A DNA stretch of 64,000 bases, taken from SABI01 sp963663665. GTDB taxonomy: Bacteria > Spirochaetota > Spirochaetia > Sphaerochaetales > Sphaerochaetaceae. A program made the position numbers and the translations under genes. Below are positions 17,487 through 26,038 of this stretch, piece after piece. The stretch spans positions 1,302,001 through 1,366,000 of the forward strand of contig CAXXKP010000001.1 of the NCBI GenBank assembly GCA_963663665.2, in the 5' to 3' direction. Position 1 is the first letter of the stretch; each line of letters starts with the position of its first letter. The notes beneath the pieces were generated by a model. It was not told the origin of the DNA, ran no database searches, and saw only the letters and a program-made list of their open reading frames with translations.

Positions 17487-18596
17487 CTAACTTTTTTTTC
17501 GATAGCTAAGGAAAGCCCAAGCATTAAATCCTATCATTAATAAACTCAAAGGTAACATCTGTTTTAAGAGATCTTGAAACTCACACCCTCGTAGATATAC
17601 CCCACGAAGTACTTCAATCATGTAGCGTAAAGGGCTTATAGTACCCACTATTTGAGCCCACTGTGGCATACTTGATAATGGTGTGAATAATCCGCTCAAG
17701 AAATCAAAAATCATGACGAAAAAAAACATCATAAACATCGCTTGTTGATATGTTTTTGCATAGTTTGAAATTATTAGCCCAAATCCAGAAACCGTTAATA
17801 CAAACAAACATGCAGAAAAATATAACGCGACGATACTGCCGCTAGGAGATAATCCCCAGAATATGAAAGCGAGAACCATGAGAAAAGTAAAAAAGAAGAA
17901 ACCAATTACCCAATATGGTATTAATTTAGAAAGTATGAACGTTATCCTTTTCACTGGGGTGACGTTCATACTTTCGATTGTCCCAGCTTCTTTTTCGCCA
18001 ACAATATTAAGTGCTGGGAGGAAACCAGTAATCAGCAAAAGGCCGATGACCATAAGAGCAGGTACCATGTAATCTGGATATGAAAGGAATGGATTGTAAC
18101 GATAGTGAGGTTCGATACCAACCGGAGAACTCATGCTATTAGAAGTTGGTTGTGATTCATTCCTCAGTTCGGTACTGAAATCTTTAATGACTGAAGAAAG
18201 ATAGGCACTGCCTAGATTCCCTTTCGTACCATTAACAGTATCAGCTGAAATCAACAATTCAGGCTGATTTCCCCTAATAAGGTCCTTCTCAAATCCGACG
18301 GGAATTTCAAGAATAGTATCAGCTGTACCTAATTCGACCATTCGAAGAGCATCTGTATCGTTGTGACAAAAAGCAGATATCTTGAAGAATTCAGAAGATG
18401 ATATCTTAGCGATTAGTCTCGCTGATAACATGCTGTTATCATGATCGACAACAGCAACTTTAATATTTTTTATTTCAAAGTTAGCGGCAAATGGAAGCAC
18501 TAAAAGAAGCATGAGAGGGAATCCCAGTATCATTCTTGGTATAAATTTATTACGTCTGATCTGAATAAACTCTTTTTGAACAAGATATTTAAGCAT
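17487..18596 (-). CDS. ABC-2 type drug-efflux permease (YbhR-like), last gene of efflux operon
   Basis: 369 residues: one N-terminal helix (about 20-40), a large extracytoplasmic domain (about 45-175) and five C-terminal helices, the ABC-2 permease plan. The segment GEKEAGTIESMNVTPVKR is the cytoplasmic coupling motif of this family, shared with its neighbour. With the second permease and two ATPases it should form a heterodimeric exporter. It begins 2 bases after the stop of the preceding permease gene and is the last gene of the operon. Confidence 0.9.
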   Translation of the reverse strand: MLKYLVQKEFIQIRRNKFIPRMILGFPLMLLLVLPFAANFEIKNIKVAVVDHDNSMLSARLIAKISSSEFFKISAFCHNDTDALRMVELGTADTILEIPVGFEKDLIRGNQPELLISADTVNGTKGNLGSAYLSSVIKDFSTELRNESQPTSNSMSSPVGIEPHYRYNPFLSYPDYMVPALMVIGLLLITGFLPALNIVGEKEAGTIESMNVTPVKRITFILSKLIPYWVIGFFFFTFLMVLAFIFWGLSPSGSIVALYFSACLFVLTVSGFGLIISNYAKTYQQAMFMMFFFVMIFDFLSGLFTPLSSMPQWAQIVGTISPLRYMIEVLRGVYLRGCEFQDLLKQMLPLSLLMIGFNAWAFLSYRKKS

Positions 18597-18598
18597 AG

Positions 18599-19705
18599 CT
18601 ACTCCAATCTAGGTTTGAATTTTTTGATAGTAATTATCAAAATGATTCCTGTCATTAATAACAAGACCCCAATTTCTGTAACAATTGAACTAAATCCAAG
18701 ACCTTTAATCATAATTTTTCTCATTGCTGAAATATACCAACGGGTTGGTATGATATGAGAAAGAATTTGAAGAGGTAATGGCATTGACTCGGTTGGGAAC
18801 ATCATGCCTGAAAGAAGCATAACAGGTAACATCAAACCCATTCCAGAGATCAATAATGCAACAAGTTGGGAATTTACAAGTGTAGAGATCATAACACCAA
18901 TCGAAAGAGCTAAGAAAATATATAATAATGAAACGGTTATGAGAGCAAACCAACTTCCACGTACGGGAACACCAAGAACGTACATGGACATGGTGAGACT
19001 CGTTATGAGATTCAATATAGATATTGTGAAATACGGAATAGTCTTTGCTAAAATAATAGAAACTGGTTTCATCGGGGAGACAAGTAATATCTCCATTGTC
19101 CCAGATTCCTTTTCGCGAGCAATTGAAATTGATGTCATCATGGCACATATTAAAAGAAGTATCATCCCGAGGACACCAGGAACAAAATTATATGCACCTT
19201 TCATAGCTGGATTGTAGAGAAGTCTCGTTTCTATTCCGATTGTCCATGCTGTTTGTGTAATAAGGTATTGGTTCTGAACCCATTTGATGATAATTGAACT
19301 TGCGTAATTCGTTAGGGTTTTTGCGTTATTGGGATCACTCCCATCTGTTATTATTGAGATAGTAGCATTGTTTGAATGAATTCTCTCAGATTCAAACCGA
19401 GATGGGAAAACAAGCACAAGTCCTGCATTGCCGAGCCTAAATACTTCGTCAATTTCACTTTCACTTACAAGATAACCACCAAAAGAAAAATATCCACTCT
19501 GAATAAGATTTTCTACAATTTCTTTTGTAGATTCATCATGGGATGGATCCAGTACCATGAAAGTAGTCCCTTTTACTTCTGTAGTCATTGCAAATCCTAT
19601 GAGAATCAGCATCATGATAGGTGTGATTAGTAAAATTATCAGAGTCCAACGGTCACGAAAGATATGATGATATTCTTTTTTTACAAAGGCAAATAGGGGA
19701 GTCAT
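18599..19705 (-). CDS. ABC-2 type drug-efflux permease (YbhS-like)
   Basis: 368 residues with the same architecture as its partner: an N-terminal helix (MLILIGFAMTTEV region), a long periplasmic domain, then five or six helices. The coupling segment is AREKESGTMEILLVSPMKP. Its start codon shares one base with the stop of the upstream ATPase gene, so translation is coupled. It probably pairs with the permease immediately downstream to export drugs or lipophilic compounds through the TolC homologue encoded in the same operon. Confidence 0.9.
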   Translation of the reverse strand: MTPLFAFVKKEYHHIFRDRWTLIILLITPIMMLILIGFAMTTEVKGTTFMVLDPSHDESTKEIVENLIQSGYFSFGGYLVSESEIDEVFRLGNAGLVLVFPSRFESERIHSNNATISIITDGSDPNNAKTLTNYASSIIIKWVQNQYLITQTAWTIGIETRLLYNPAMKGAYNFVPGVLGMILLLICAMMTSISIAREKESGTMEILLVSPMKPVSIILAKTIPYFTISILNLITSLTMSMYVLGVPVRGSWFALITVSLLYIFLALSIGVMISTLVNSQLVALLISGMGLMLPVMLLSGMMFPTESMPLPLQILSHIIPTRWYISAMRKIMIKGLGFSSIVTEIGVLLLMTGIILIITIKKFKPRLE

Positions 19706-20442
19706 CAGTCAGCCATCCTTTTTGCTTTACGTGCAATCATATGGAAAACTTCGTCGATTGACGAAACATTGTAATGGGATTTCAACCGATGTGGAGAGTC
19801 GAGCGCTTCGATTCCTCCATCAACCATGATAGAAATTCGATTACAATATTCGGCTTCATCCATGTAGTGGGTAGTAACAAAGACAGTTATTCCTTTGTCG
19901 GCAGCATCATAGATCATCTCCCAAAATCTACGACGAGTTGTGGGATCAACCCCTCCGGTTGGTTCATCAAGGAATACAATTTTAGGATTATGAAAGATAG
20001 ATACAGAGAATGCTAATTTTTGTTTCCACCCCAAAGGTAACTGAGCTACTAATTGATCTTTTTCTGCAGTTAATCCTAATTCGTGTAAAAGTTGGACTTT
20101 TTTTTCTTGAATTAGTTTTTTATCCATTCCATAAATACCCCCAAATAGTCGAATATTTTCTGAAACAGTAAGATCTCGATATAGTGCGAATCTTTGACTC
20201 ATATAGCCAATATTTGCTTTGACCTTCTCGCTCTCTTTTTGTATATCATACCCTGCTACAACTCCAGTTCCACTTGTAGGTTTCAATAAGCCAGTGAGCA
20301 TTCGCATGGCAGTAGTTTTTCCTGCTCCATTTGCACCAAGGAACCCAAAAATTTCACCTTCATTCACCTCGAAGGAGATTTGATTTACAGCAACAAAGGA
20401 TCCAAATTTTTTTGTTAAAGCAGAAGTAATTATTGCGCTCAT
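19705..20442 (-). CDS. ABC transporter ATPase, complete nucleotide-binding domain
   Basis: 245 residues. Walker A GANGAGKTT near residue 38, signature region QLPLGWKQKL near 138 (unusual: LPLGW instead of LSGGQ), Walker B IVFLDEPTGGVDP near 158, and H-loop FVTTHYMDEAE with His present. It powers the two downstream permeases. One-base overlaps with both neighbours show a tightly coupled operon. In E. coli YbhF the two ATPase domains are fused; here they are separate genes, and the second carries the full H-loop. Confidence 0.92.
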   Translation of the reverse strand: MSAIITSALTKKFGSFVAVNQISFEVNEGEIFGFLGANGAGKTTAMRMLTGLLKPTSGTGVVAGYDIQKESEKVKANIGYMSQRFALYRDLTVSENIRLFGGIYGMDKKLIQEKKVQLLHELGLTAEKDQLVAQLPLGWKQKLAFSVSIFHNPKIVFLDEPTGGVDPTTRRRFWEMIYDAADKGITVFVTTHYMDEAEYCNRISIMVDGGIEALDSPHRLKSHYNVSSIDEVFHMIARKAKRMAD

Positions 20443-21368
20443 TAAGTATTCTCTTTTGTTGATAACGAGAGGAATCTATCCTCAATTGTTGGGGTAATTC
20501 GTGTAACAGAAATACCCGTTTGTCCATGCTGTTCAAGCCATTCACTAATATTTTCACTTTTTAAGGATCCTGAGATGGTGCTTACATGAATTGAATTACC
20601 AAAAGAGAAACACGTGTGTGCCAAAGGGTGTGATTGCAAAATAGGTATCAATATATTAAGTTTTTCTGAGTTGATTGCCCATAGGTCGTCTGTGAAACCA
20701 CCTGATATCTCTTCAGGCTTTCCTGTTTCCAATATATTCCCATTTGAGATCAATGCTATTCTATTGCATAAAGCTGCTTCATCCATATAAGGAGTTGAAA
20801 CTAAAATAGAGATTCCTTCCTGATTAAAGCGTTTTAACATATTCCATAGCTCTTTTCGAGATACAGGATCGACCCCTGTAGTTGGTTCATCAAGGAACAG
20901 GACATTTGGGCGATGTATCAGTGCACAACAGAGGGCTAGTTTTTGTTTCATTCCCCCAGACAATGCCCCAGCTCGTCGAGTCTTAAACGGTTCAAGTTGT
21001 ATCCAAATGTCTTTAATTAGTTCATAATTTTCTTTTATTGTCGTATTGAAAACTGTGGCAAAAAAATTGAGATTTTCTAGTACAGTCAAGTCTTGGTACA
21101 ATGAGAATCTACTTGGCATATAACCAATGAGTTTTCTAATATGCCAAAAATTTTTGATAATATCCAATCCATCGACTGTAGCTGTCCCGGAATCAGGCAT
21201 AATCAAGGTAGTCAGAATCCTGAATAAAGAGGTTTTCCCACTTCCATCTGCACCGATAAGACCAAAAATCTCGCCTTTTCTAACTTCAATATTAATACCT
21301 CGAAGTGCTTCTACTTTTCCATAATGTTTTTTAATATCATGTGTGGTGACAGCGAATCTTGCCATCAT
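20442..21368 (-). CDS. ABC transporter ATPase with altered H-loop
   Basis: 308 residues. Walker A is GADGSGKTS, the signature LSGGMKQKL is canonical, and Walker B is VLFLDEPTTGVDP. The switch region reads LVSTPYMDEAA, with Pro where the H-loop His belongs, so this site may be poorly catalytic. The partner ATPase has the His but an altered signature (LPLGW), which is the complementary asymmetry seen in many heterodimeric ABC exporters. It is coupled by one-base overlaps to the HlyD gene upstream and the second ATPase gene downstream. Confidence 0.92.
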   Translation of the reverse strand: MMARFAVTTHDIKKHYGKVEALRGINIEVRKGEIFGLIGADGSGKTSLFRILTTLIMPDSGTATVDGLDIIKNFWHIRKLIGYMPSRFSLYQDLTVLENLNFFATVFNTTIKENYELIKDIWIQLEPFKTRRAGALSGGMKQKLALCCALIHRPNVLFLDEPTTGVDPVSRKELWNMLKRFNQEGISILVSTPYMDEAALCNRIALISNGNILETGKPEEISGGFTDDLWAINSEKLNILIPILQSHPLAHTCFSFGNSIHVSTISGSLKSENISEWLEQHGQTGISVTRITPTIEDRFLSLSTKENT

Positions 21369-22264
21369 TAATTTCCCTCAACTATTGCGCCGTACATACC
21401 TAATTTCAGGTATCCATCATTTATAAGAGATACTTTAATTGCATACACCAAAGCTGCACGCTCATCTTGTGTTTGAACAGTCTTTGGAGTGAATTCTGCT
21501 TTTTCAGAAATCCACGATATGGCCCCTTCATAATTTCGCGTTCCTGATTCCCCATAATCAACCATAACCTTTATTGTATCTCCGAGTTTTAGCCTCGTCA
21601 GTTGTGCGGCAGTTATATACGCTCGAAGGTATACTTTCTTTAGGTCGGCAACCTTGAACAAAGTTCTTCCTATAGTTGCCAGCTCGCCAGCATGAGCATA
21701 TGAAGATAGTACGACTCCATCAATAGGGCTTTTTATAATACATTTAGTAATTTGATCGTCAAGTTGGGCAATCTGGAAAGACAATGATGCACTTTCATGT
21801 GCAATACTTGCAGTACTCTGTGCTAAAGTCAATCGTTGTGCTGCAATTTGTAATTCTAGCGTTTTGACTTGTGTATTTATATCATCAAGTTGTTTGTTAC
21901 TTGCTGCATTTGCTGTGACTAAACTCGAAATTCTGGACTTTTCTGATTTAGCATAGGATAGCTGTTCTTCCAATGCTGCGACCTGTACCTCAATATCTGG
22001 TGCTTGGCTTTCTATCCTTTGTTGAGTGGAAATAAGTTGCTGCCGCTTCAAGACTAATTGTTGATCATCTATTTTTCCAAGAATTTCTCCTTTTGAAACT
22101 ATTGTTCCTTCTTCGGTATGTAAAGATAGAATACAACCATTCCCCTCAGCGCCGACTATCACCTCAATCGATTCAATACTTCCTTCTGCAATTATGATAT
22201 CCTCAGAAGACGTACAAGATACTAATGTTACGAGGATGAGGCATGTGATTAAGATTTGTTTCAT
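21368..22264 (-). CDS. HlyD/YbhG-like membrane fusion lipoprotein
   Basis: 298 residues. The signal peptide ends in a lipobox, LVSC (Cys17), so the protein is probably a lipoprotein, unlike E. coli YbhG. It contains the split biotinyl-lipoyl domain (SIESIEVIVGAEGNG ... KSPIDGVVLSSYAHAGE), a long helical hairpin rich in Gln and Leu between, and a beta-barrel domain (VYLRAYITAAQLTRLKLGD). It bridges the ABC permeases and the TolC-like channel. Its start overlaps the stop of the TolC gene by 4 bases (ATGA). Confidence 0.9.
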   Translation of the reverse strand: MKQILITCLILVTLVSCTSSEDIIIAEGSIESIEVIVGAEGNGCILSLHTEEGTIVSKGEILGKIDDQQLVLKRQQLISTQQRIESQAPDIEVQVAALEEQLSYAKSEKSRISSLVTANAASNKQLDDINTQVKTLELQIAAQRLTLAQSTASIAHESASLSFQIAQLDDQITKCIIKSPIDGVVLSSYAHAGELATIGRTLFKVADLKKVYLRAYITAAQLTRLKLGDTIKVMVDYGESGTRNYEGAISWISEKAEFTPKTVQTQDERAALVYAIKVSLINDGYLKLGMYGAIVEGN

Positions 22265-23547
22265 TCCTGATATTCTCCGTTTCCTTCTATGAGGCTAAGT
22301 TCGCTCTGAGCCAACAAAAGTTGAACTTCATGTTGAGTTTTCGTACTAATGGCGAGTTTGACCTCGTTAAATTCCTCAATTAAATCTGATATTGAAAGAG
22401 TCCCAGTTGTTAATCTAGCATCATTAACCTCTTTAATAGATTTTTTAAGGGAAATGATTTCGTTATCAATTTCAATGATGTGCTCAAGCTTTGCAATTTC
22501 TGAAAGCTTTTGATTGAGTTTGATATTCTCTTCAAGCCTGAATTGTTCTATCTGTGTTTCAATCTGGTTTTTTGCAGTAGTAATTTTATTAGTGTCTGCT
22601 CCAAATGTATAATAACTATCTAGAGAGAATGATCCTTTAATGCCAACAATCCACCAAAATGAAGGATTAGTGGCGAGCATATTCAATCCTGGTTCGCTGT
22701 ACCCTGCTTGAGCAAATACTTGTACTTTTGGATATAAACCAGTAGCAAGGAAACGTTGTTTTGCATCTAAAGCATCCAATTTTGACCTGAATACCTCAAA
22801 TTCTTTTCTGTAATTTAAAATATTTTCTGTGGCTTGTTTCTGTATTTTAGGTCGAACAAAGTGCGTCTCACTATCAATACTCATTCCTGTTAATTGAGAA
22901 AGTCTATAGATTGCAATATCTCTATTTGTTTCTAATTCAATCATTTTAGCTTTTGATTTTAGCTCTTCGACCTTGACGGTATCTATATCTGATTGTGTAG
23001 CTATACCGTTATCCATATACGTTATAAGTTTTTTTCTAATAGCAGATAGTTCGTTTTCTATAATTTCCTCTTGTTCTACTTGGCTGTCAATGAGAATGAT
23101 TGAAAAATATGTTTCTAGGATTAATTCTCGAATAGATTCTAAATTTACATTGATTTGATTCTTGGTTATTTCTGCTTCGGCAATCACATTATTTTTTATA
23201 GCTTCTGTAGTTCCTCCATCAAAAACTAATTGATTTATTTCACCTCCTAGACGCCATTGGGTCAAATTTCCTTGAAAAGTAATCAATGGGCTGGAGATTG
23301 AGGTTGCTTCTGATTGCCTAGTAGCGTACATCAAGAAAGAGAGCTTAGGCAAATAGTGTGTATTTGCAATATTAATATCAGAATCTCGTGTTAAGTCAAT
23401 CCACTGTTTTTGTTGTGCAAGAGGATGATTGATTAAAGCATGTTCTTCACATTGCTGAAGAGTGACATTTTCACCTGACAATGGCAGAACTACGATAAAA
23501 GTGACAATGTATATGATACATAGTGCTATAGTGTTTTGAATTTTCAT
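22261..23547 (-). CDS. TolC-family outer-membrane efflux protein
   Basis: 428 residues with a signal peptide (MKIQNTIALCIIYIVTFIVV) and two related helical repeats typical of TolC: the first around ALINHPLAQQKQW, the second around FEVFRSKLDALDAKQRFLATGLYPKVQVFAQAGYS. Long amphipathic helices form the periplasmic tunnel. It serves as the exit duct for the ABC system encoded downstream. It follows the tetR stop by 8 bases and overlaps the HlyD start by 4. Confidence 0.9.
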   Translation of the reverse strand: MKIQNTIALCIIYIVTFIVVLPLSGENVTLQQCEEHALINHPLAQQKQWIDLTRDSDINIANTHYLPKLSFLMYATRQSEATSISSPLITFQGNLTQWRLGGEINQLVFDGGTTEAIKNNVIAEAEITKNQINVNLESIRELILETYFSIILIDSQVEQEEIIENELSAIRKKLITYMDNGIATQSDIDTVKVEELKSKAKMIELETNRDIAIYRLSQLTGMSIDSETHFVRPKIQKQATENILNYRKEFEVFRSKLDALDAKQRFLATGLYPKVQVFAQAGYSEPGLNMLATNPSFWWIVGIKGSFSLDSYYTFGADTNKITTAKNQIETQIEQFRLEENIKLNQKLSEIAKLEHIIEIDNEIISLKKSIKEVNDARLTTGTLSISDLIEEFNEVKLAISTKTQHEVQLLLAQSELSLIEGNGEYQE

Positions 23548-23555
23548 AATGTTCC

Positions 23556-24167
23556 TTATGGAATCAAGCTAAGAAGGAGAATTTTTGCATTTTCTTTTCC
23601 CCTTTCTAGTAACATTGTATTTGATTTGATATTAAATGAAGGTGTGAATCTTTCAAGTACTGGGTGTAACAACAATATTCCAATATTGAGAGATGCCATT
23701 GTCAAAAAGATATCAAATAGTGTTGTTTCTTTAATTCTTGATTCCTGAATTTCAGTGAGTAATTCTCTTTCGAGTGAAGGGATTACTTTCTCAAAAGTTT
23801 TACTTGCAGTATTTCTAAAGATTTCCAAACTTTCAGGATTAGTGCTGATTTCATTCAATATAAAAAATGGAAGCTTGGGATACTTTGCCAGTGTTTCGAA
23901 ATGTCTTTCTGAAATTATCCTAATTTTTTCGAGAAAAGAGATATTACTTTCCAATGGTTTTTCGAGTGAAGATAAAAACAGTAGCGCCTTTTCTTCAAAA
24001 ATAGTTTGGAAGAGTTTCTCTTTACTACGAAAATAGTAGTTGATAAGAGATTGATTGCATCCTACTTCTTTTGCAATATCAGTTGTTGATGTTGCTACAT
24101 AACCTCGTTCGAGAAAGAGATGTTTTGCACTCTCTATAATTGCTTGTTCCATGGATTTGTCTGACAT
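23556..24167 (-). CDS. TetR-family repressor, first gene of the efflux operon
   Basis: 203 residues. The N-terminal TetR HTH is clear (AKHLFLERGYVATSTTDIAKEVGCNQSLINYYFRSKEKLF broken into its usual three helices); the remaining helices form the ligand domain. The placement ahead of TolC-HlyD-ABC genes and the overall shape resemble the E. coli CecR/YbiH regulator of ybhGFSR. The start ATG at 24167 lies inside the left arm of a 50-bp palindrome (24166-24215), so binding would block its own transcription and that of the whole operon. No clear ribosome binding site precedes this ATG; a later in-frame ATG (6th codon) also lacks one. Confidence 0.9.
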   Translation of the reverse strand: MSDKSMEQAIIESAKHLFLERGYVATSTTDIAKEVGCNQSLINYYFRSKEKLFQTIFEEKALLFLSSLEKPLESNISFLEKIRIISERHFETLAKYPKLPFFILNEISTNPESLEIFRNTASKTFEKVIPSLERELLTEIQESRIKETTLFDIFLTMASLNIGILLLHPVLERFTPSFNIKSNTMLLERGKENAKILLLSLIP

Positions 24168-24215
24168 AATTAATTAACCTATTAAATAGTATTATTAAAT
24201 AGGTTGATTAATTAT
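24166..24215. promoter_or_regulatory. large palindromic operator for the TetR regulator
   Basis: Two 23-bp arms (24166-24188 and 24193-24215) are inverted repeats with two mismatches and a 4-base spacer. The core is AACCTATT...AAATAGGTT. The palindrome covers the tetR start codon and the presumed promoter, the usual place for an autoregulatory TetR operator. Confidence 0.75.
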
Positions 24216-24604
24216 GTCAAGTAACTTGAATTAAATCGAAGATAGAAACAAACACATGTTCTCATTATCATCTTAGATGAGTATTCAAATTATTTCCTTT
24301 GGTTGTTATTCTATTTGGATGAATAAGGATTTTAAAGCATAGATTAGGGACATCAAAAAGAGAAAAAAACGAAGATACGGGGAGGAGTATGTATTTTGAT
24401 CCATGAGTATTAGATGAGGAGAATTTTTCCTAGTTTTGGATATTCATGAAATAGGTGACATCTTCAGGGTAGAATAAAGATATCAACATAACAAATAATT
24501 CTAAAAATATAGTTTTCTACTATATAGACTTTTTTACTTCACTTTTATGAATTCCTTCGGTATATTTAACCCATAATAGATAATACACTTATTGGAGGAT
24601 ATAT
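24216..24604. other. intergenic region between efflux operon and trxA
   Basis: About 390 bases with no credible ORF on either strand. The right end holds the trxA promoter region and its TTGGAGGA ribosome binding site. No RNA gene or repeat was seen. Confidence 0.4.
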
Positions 24605-24925
24605 ATGAGTGAAGTAACATTAACTGACAGCAATTTCCAGAAAGAAGTTCTTTCGAGTGAAGTCCCTGTACTTGTAGACTTTTGGGCAGCATGGTGTGGC
24701 CCTTGTAAAATGGTGGCTCCTGCTATTGCTAAGATCGGTGAAAAATATGAAGGCAAATTAAAAGTCGGAAAATTAAACGTAGATGAACAACTTAAACTTG
24801 CTCAACAGTATAGAATACAGAGTATTCCTACACTTGCTATCTTTAAAGGTGGCGAATTAGTAAGTCAAAAGATAGGAGCTCTCTCTTTAGCAGCTCTCGA
24901 TTCTTGGGCTTCTGAATACGTATAA
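24605..24925 (+). CDS. trxA: thioredoxin
   Basis: 106 residues, the normal thioredoxin length. Active site WCGPC has C31 and C34; the preceding VDFWAAW, the cis-proline loop SIPT (P75) and the late GALS complete the fold. It is a cytoplasmic disulfide reductase for ribonucleotide reductase, peroxiredoxins and others. A strong TTGGAGGA ribosome binding site lies upstream. No thioredoxin reductase gene is adjacent. The gene is followed by a hairpin terminator. Confidence 0.96.
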   Translation: MSEVTLTDSNFQKEVLSSEVPVLVDFWAAWCGPCKMVAPAIAKIGEKYEGKLKVGKLNVDEQLKLAQQYRIQSIPTLAIFKGGELVSQKIGALSLAALDSWASEYV

Positions 24926-24950
24926 TATTAACCTAAATTAGATAGTTATG

Positions 24951-24983
24951 AGGAGCTGTTGTATTTCAATGGCTCTTTTTTTT
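24951..24983 (+). terminator. rho-independent terminator after trxA
   Basis: Stem AGGAGC (24951-24956) pairs with GCTCTT (24972-24977, one G-T pair) and runs into eight T residues. It lies 25 bases after the trxA stop. Confidence 0.6.
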
Positions 24984-25941
24984 ATGGTGAGTAAATTACG
25001 GTATTGTTTTCATTTCCAAAGGTAGCTCCGCTTGTTTCAGTAATATACCAATCATTCTTTGTATTTGTATCAGATTCTCCTTCTTTTCTGTTACAGGATC
25101 TTGTCGCTGTACTCAATTCACTATTGATTGCGTTCTCAGGTATTATTACCCCAGCATGTGTCCACTCATTCGTACATGTGAGTTCTAACACTTGATCATA
25201 TACTTCACGAGTGCCAAATCCACCATAGGATTCATCTGAATCACTTGTTCTGTTTGAATAAAGAACTACATCCTTAATATCGTCATAAGGCGAGTTATAG
25301 AGACTAATAATTCCATTGTTCCCTCCAAGACCATCTGCTCCTCCGTAGAAAAGAAGTGGTTTTTCTTCAACAATCTGCTGGTATTGAACCACAACATAAT
25401 CCCCTTTTTTTACCTCAATAGATGGAAACGAAAATGCGTGTGAATGGTTGAAAAATAGACCTTGGTATAAAGTCACACCTGCAAGGTTCCCATCACTTAA
25501 TACCTTTAATTCTACTCTATCTGGATGAGCTGAACTTCCTTTCGTTGTAAATTCATTGATGATAAGTTCGGGAACTCTATGATTTATTCCATAAACTGGA
25601 ACCTCTATAGTTGTTGAATTGTTCATAAAGTCTCTTACTGTAAGATATACTTTTGTTTCTCGCATCACATCTAATGGATACGTTAATTGTACAATCAGAT
25701 TATTTTCTGACACTCTACAGGTACTTCCTTTATACTGTTTATCTAATGAAATGTATGGCCTAAAAACAAATTCATCGAAAGTAAATAGTATTGTAGTGCT
25801 ATCAACAGGGATTACATCGACGAGTTGAGGGCTCACGTTGTCTTTTCCTGTAAAGAAATTCATGATTCTACTGTCAATATCGTTTTCACATCCAAATAAC
25901 AAAACTGGCATAATACAAATAGCAATTACCTTTTTAATCAT
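24982..25941 (-). CDS. surface lipoprotein with lamin-tail-like domain
   Basis: 319 residues. The signal peptide ends in the lipobox LLFGC (Cys18). The central part ELIINEFTTKGSSAHPDRVE, followed by LKVLSDGNLAGVTLYQG and SFPSIEVKKGDYVVVQY, has the pattern of an LTD (lamin tail) immunoglobulin-like domain, seen in many secreted bacterial proteins. The N-terminal part is beta-rich (possibly a second Ig-like domain). The function is unknown; cell-surface location is expected. It is a single gene facing trxA. Confidence 0.7.
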   Translation of the reverse strand: MIKKVIAICIMPVLLFGCENDIDSRIMNFFTGKDNVSPQLVDVIPVDSTTILFTFDEFVFRPYISLDKQYKGSTCRVSENNLIVQLTYPLDVMRETKVYLTVRDFMNNSTTIEVPVYGINHRVPELIINEFTTKGSSAHPDRVELKVLSDGNLAGVTLYQGLFFNHSHAFSFPSIEVKKGDYVVVQYQQIVEEKPLLFYGGADGLGGNNGIISLYNSPYDDIKDVVLYSNRTSDSDESYGGFGTREVYDQVLELTCTNEWTHAGVIIPENAINSELSTATRSCNRKEGESDTNTKNDWYITETSGATFGNENNTVIYSP

Positions 25942-26038
25942 GATGAAACCTCCTATTGTTAGATACGTCTATGAATGTTTAATTGATTGACCCATTTGGA
26001 TTCAATCAGTACACTCATCAAAGATGAGGAGTTAATAG

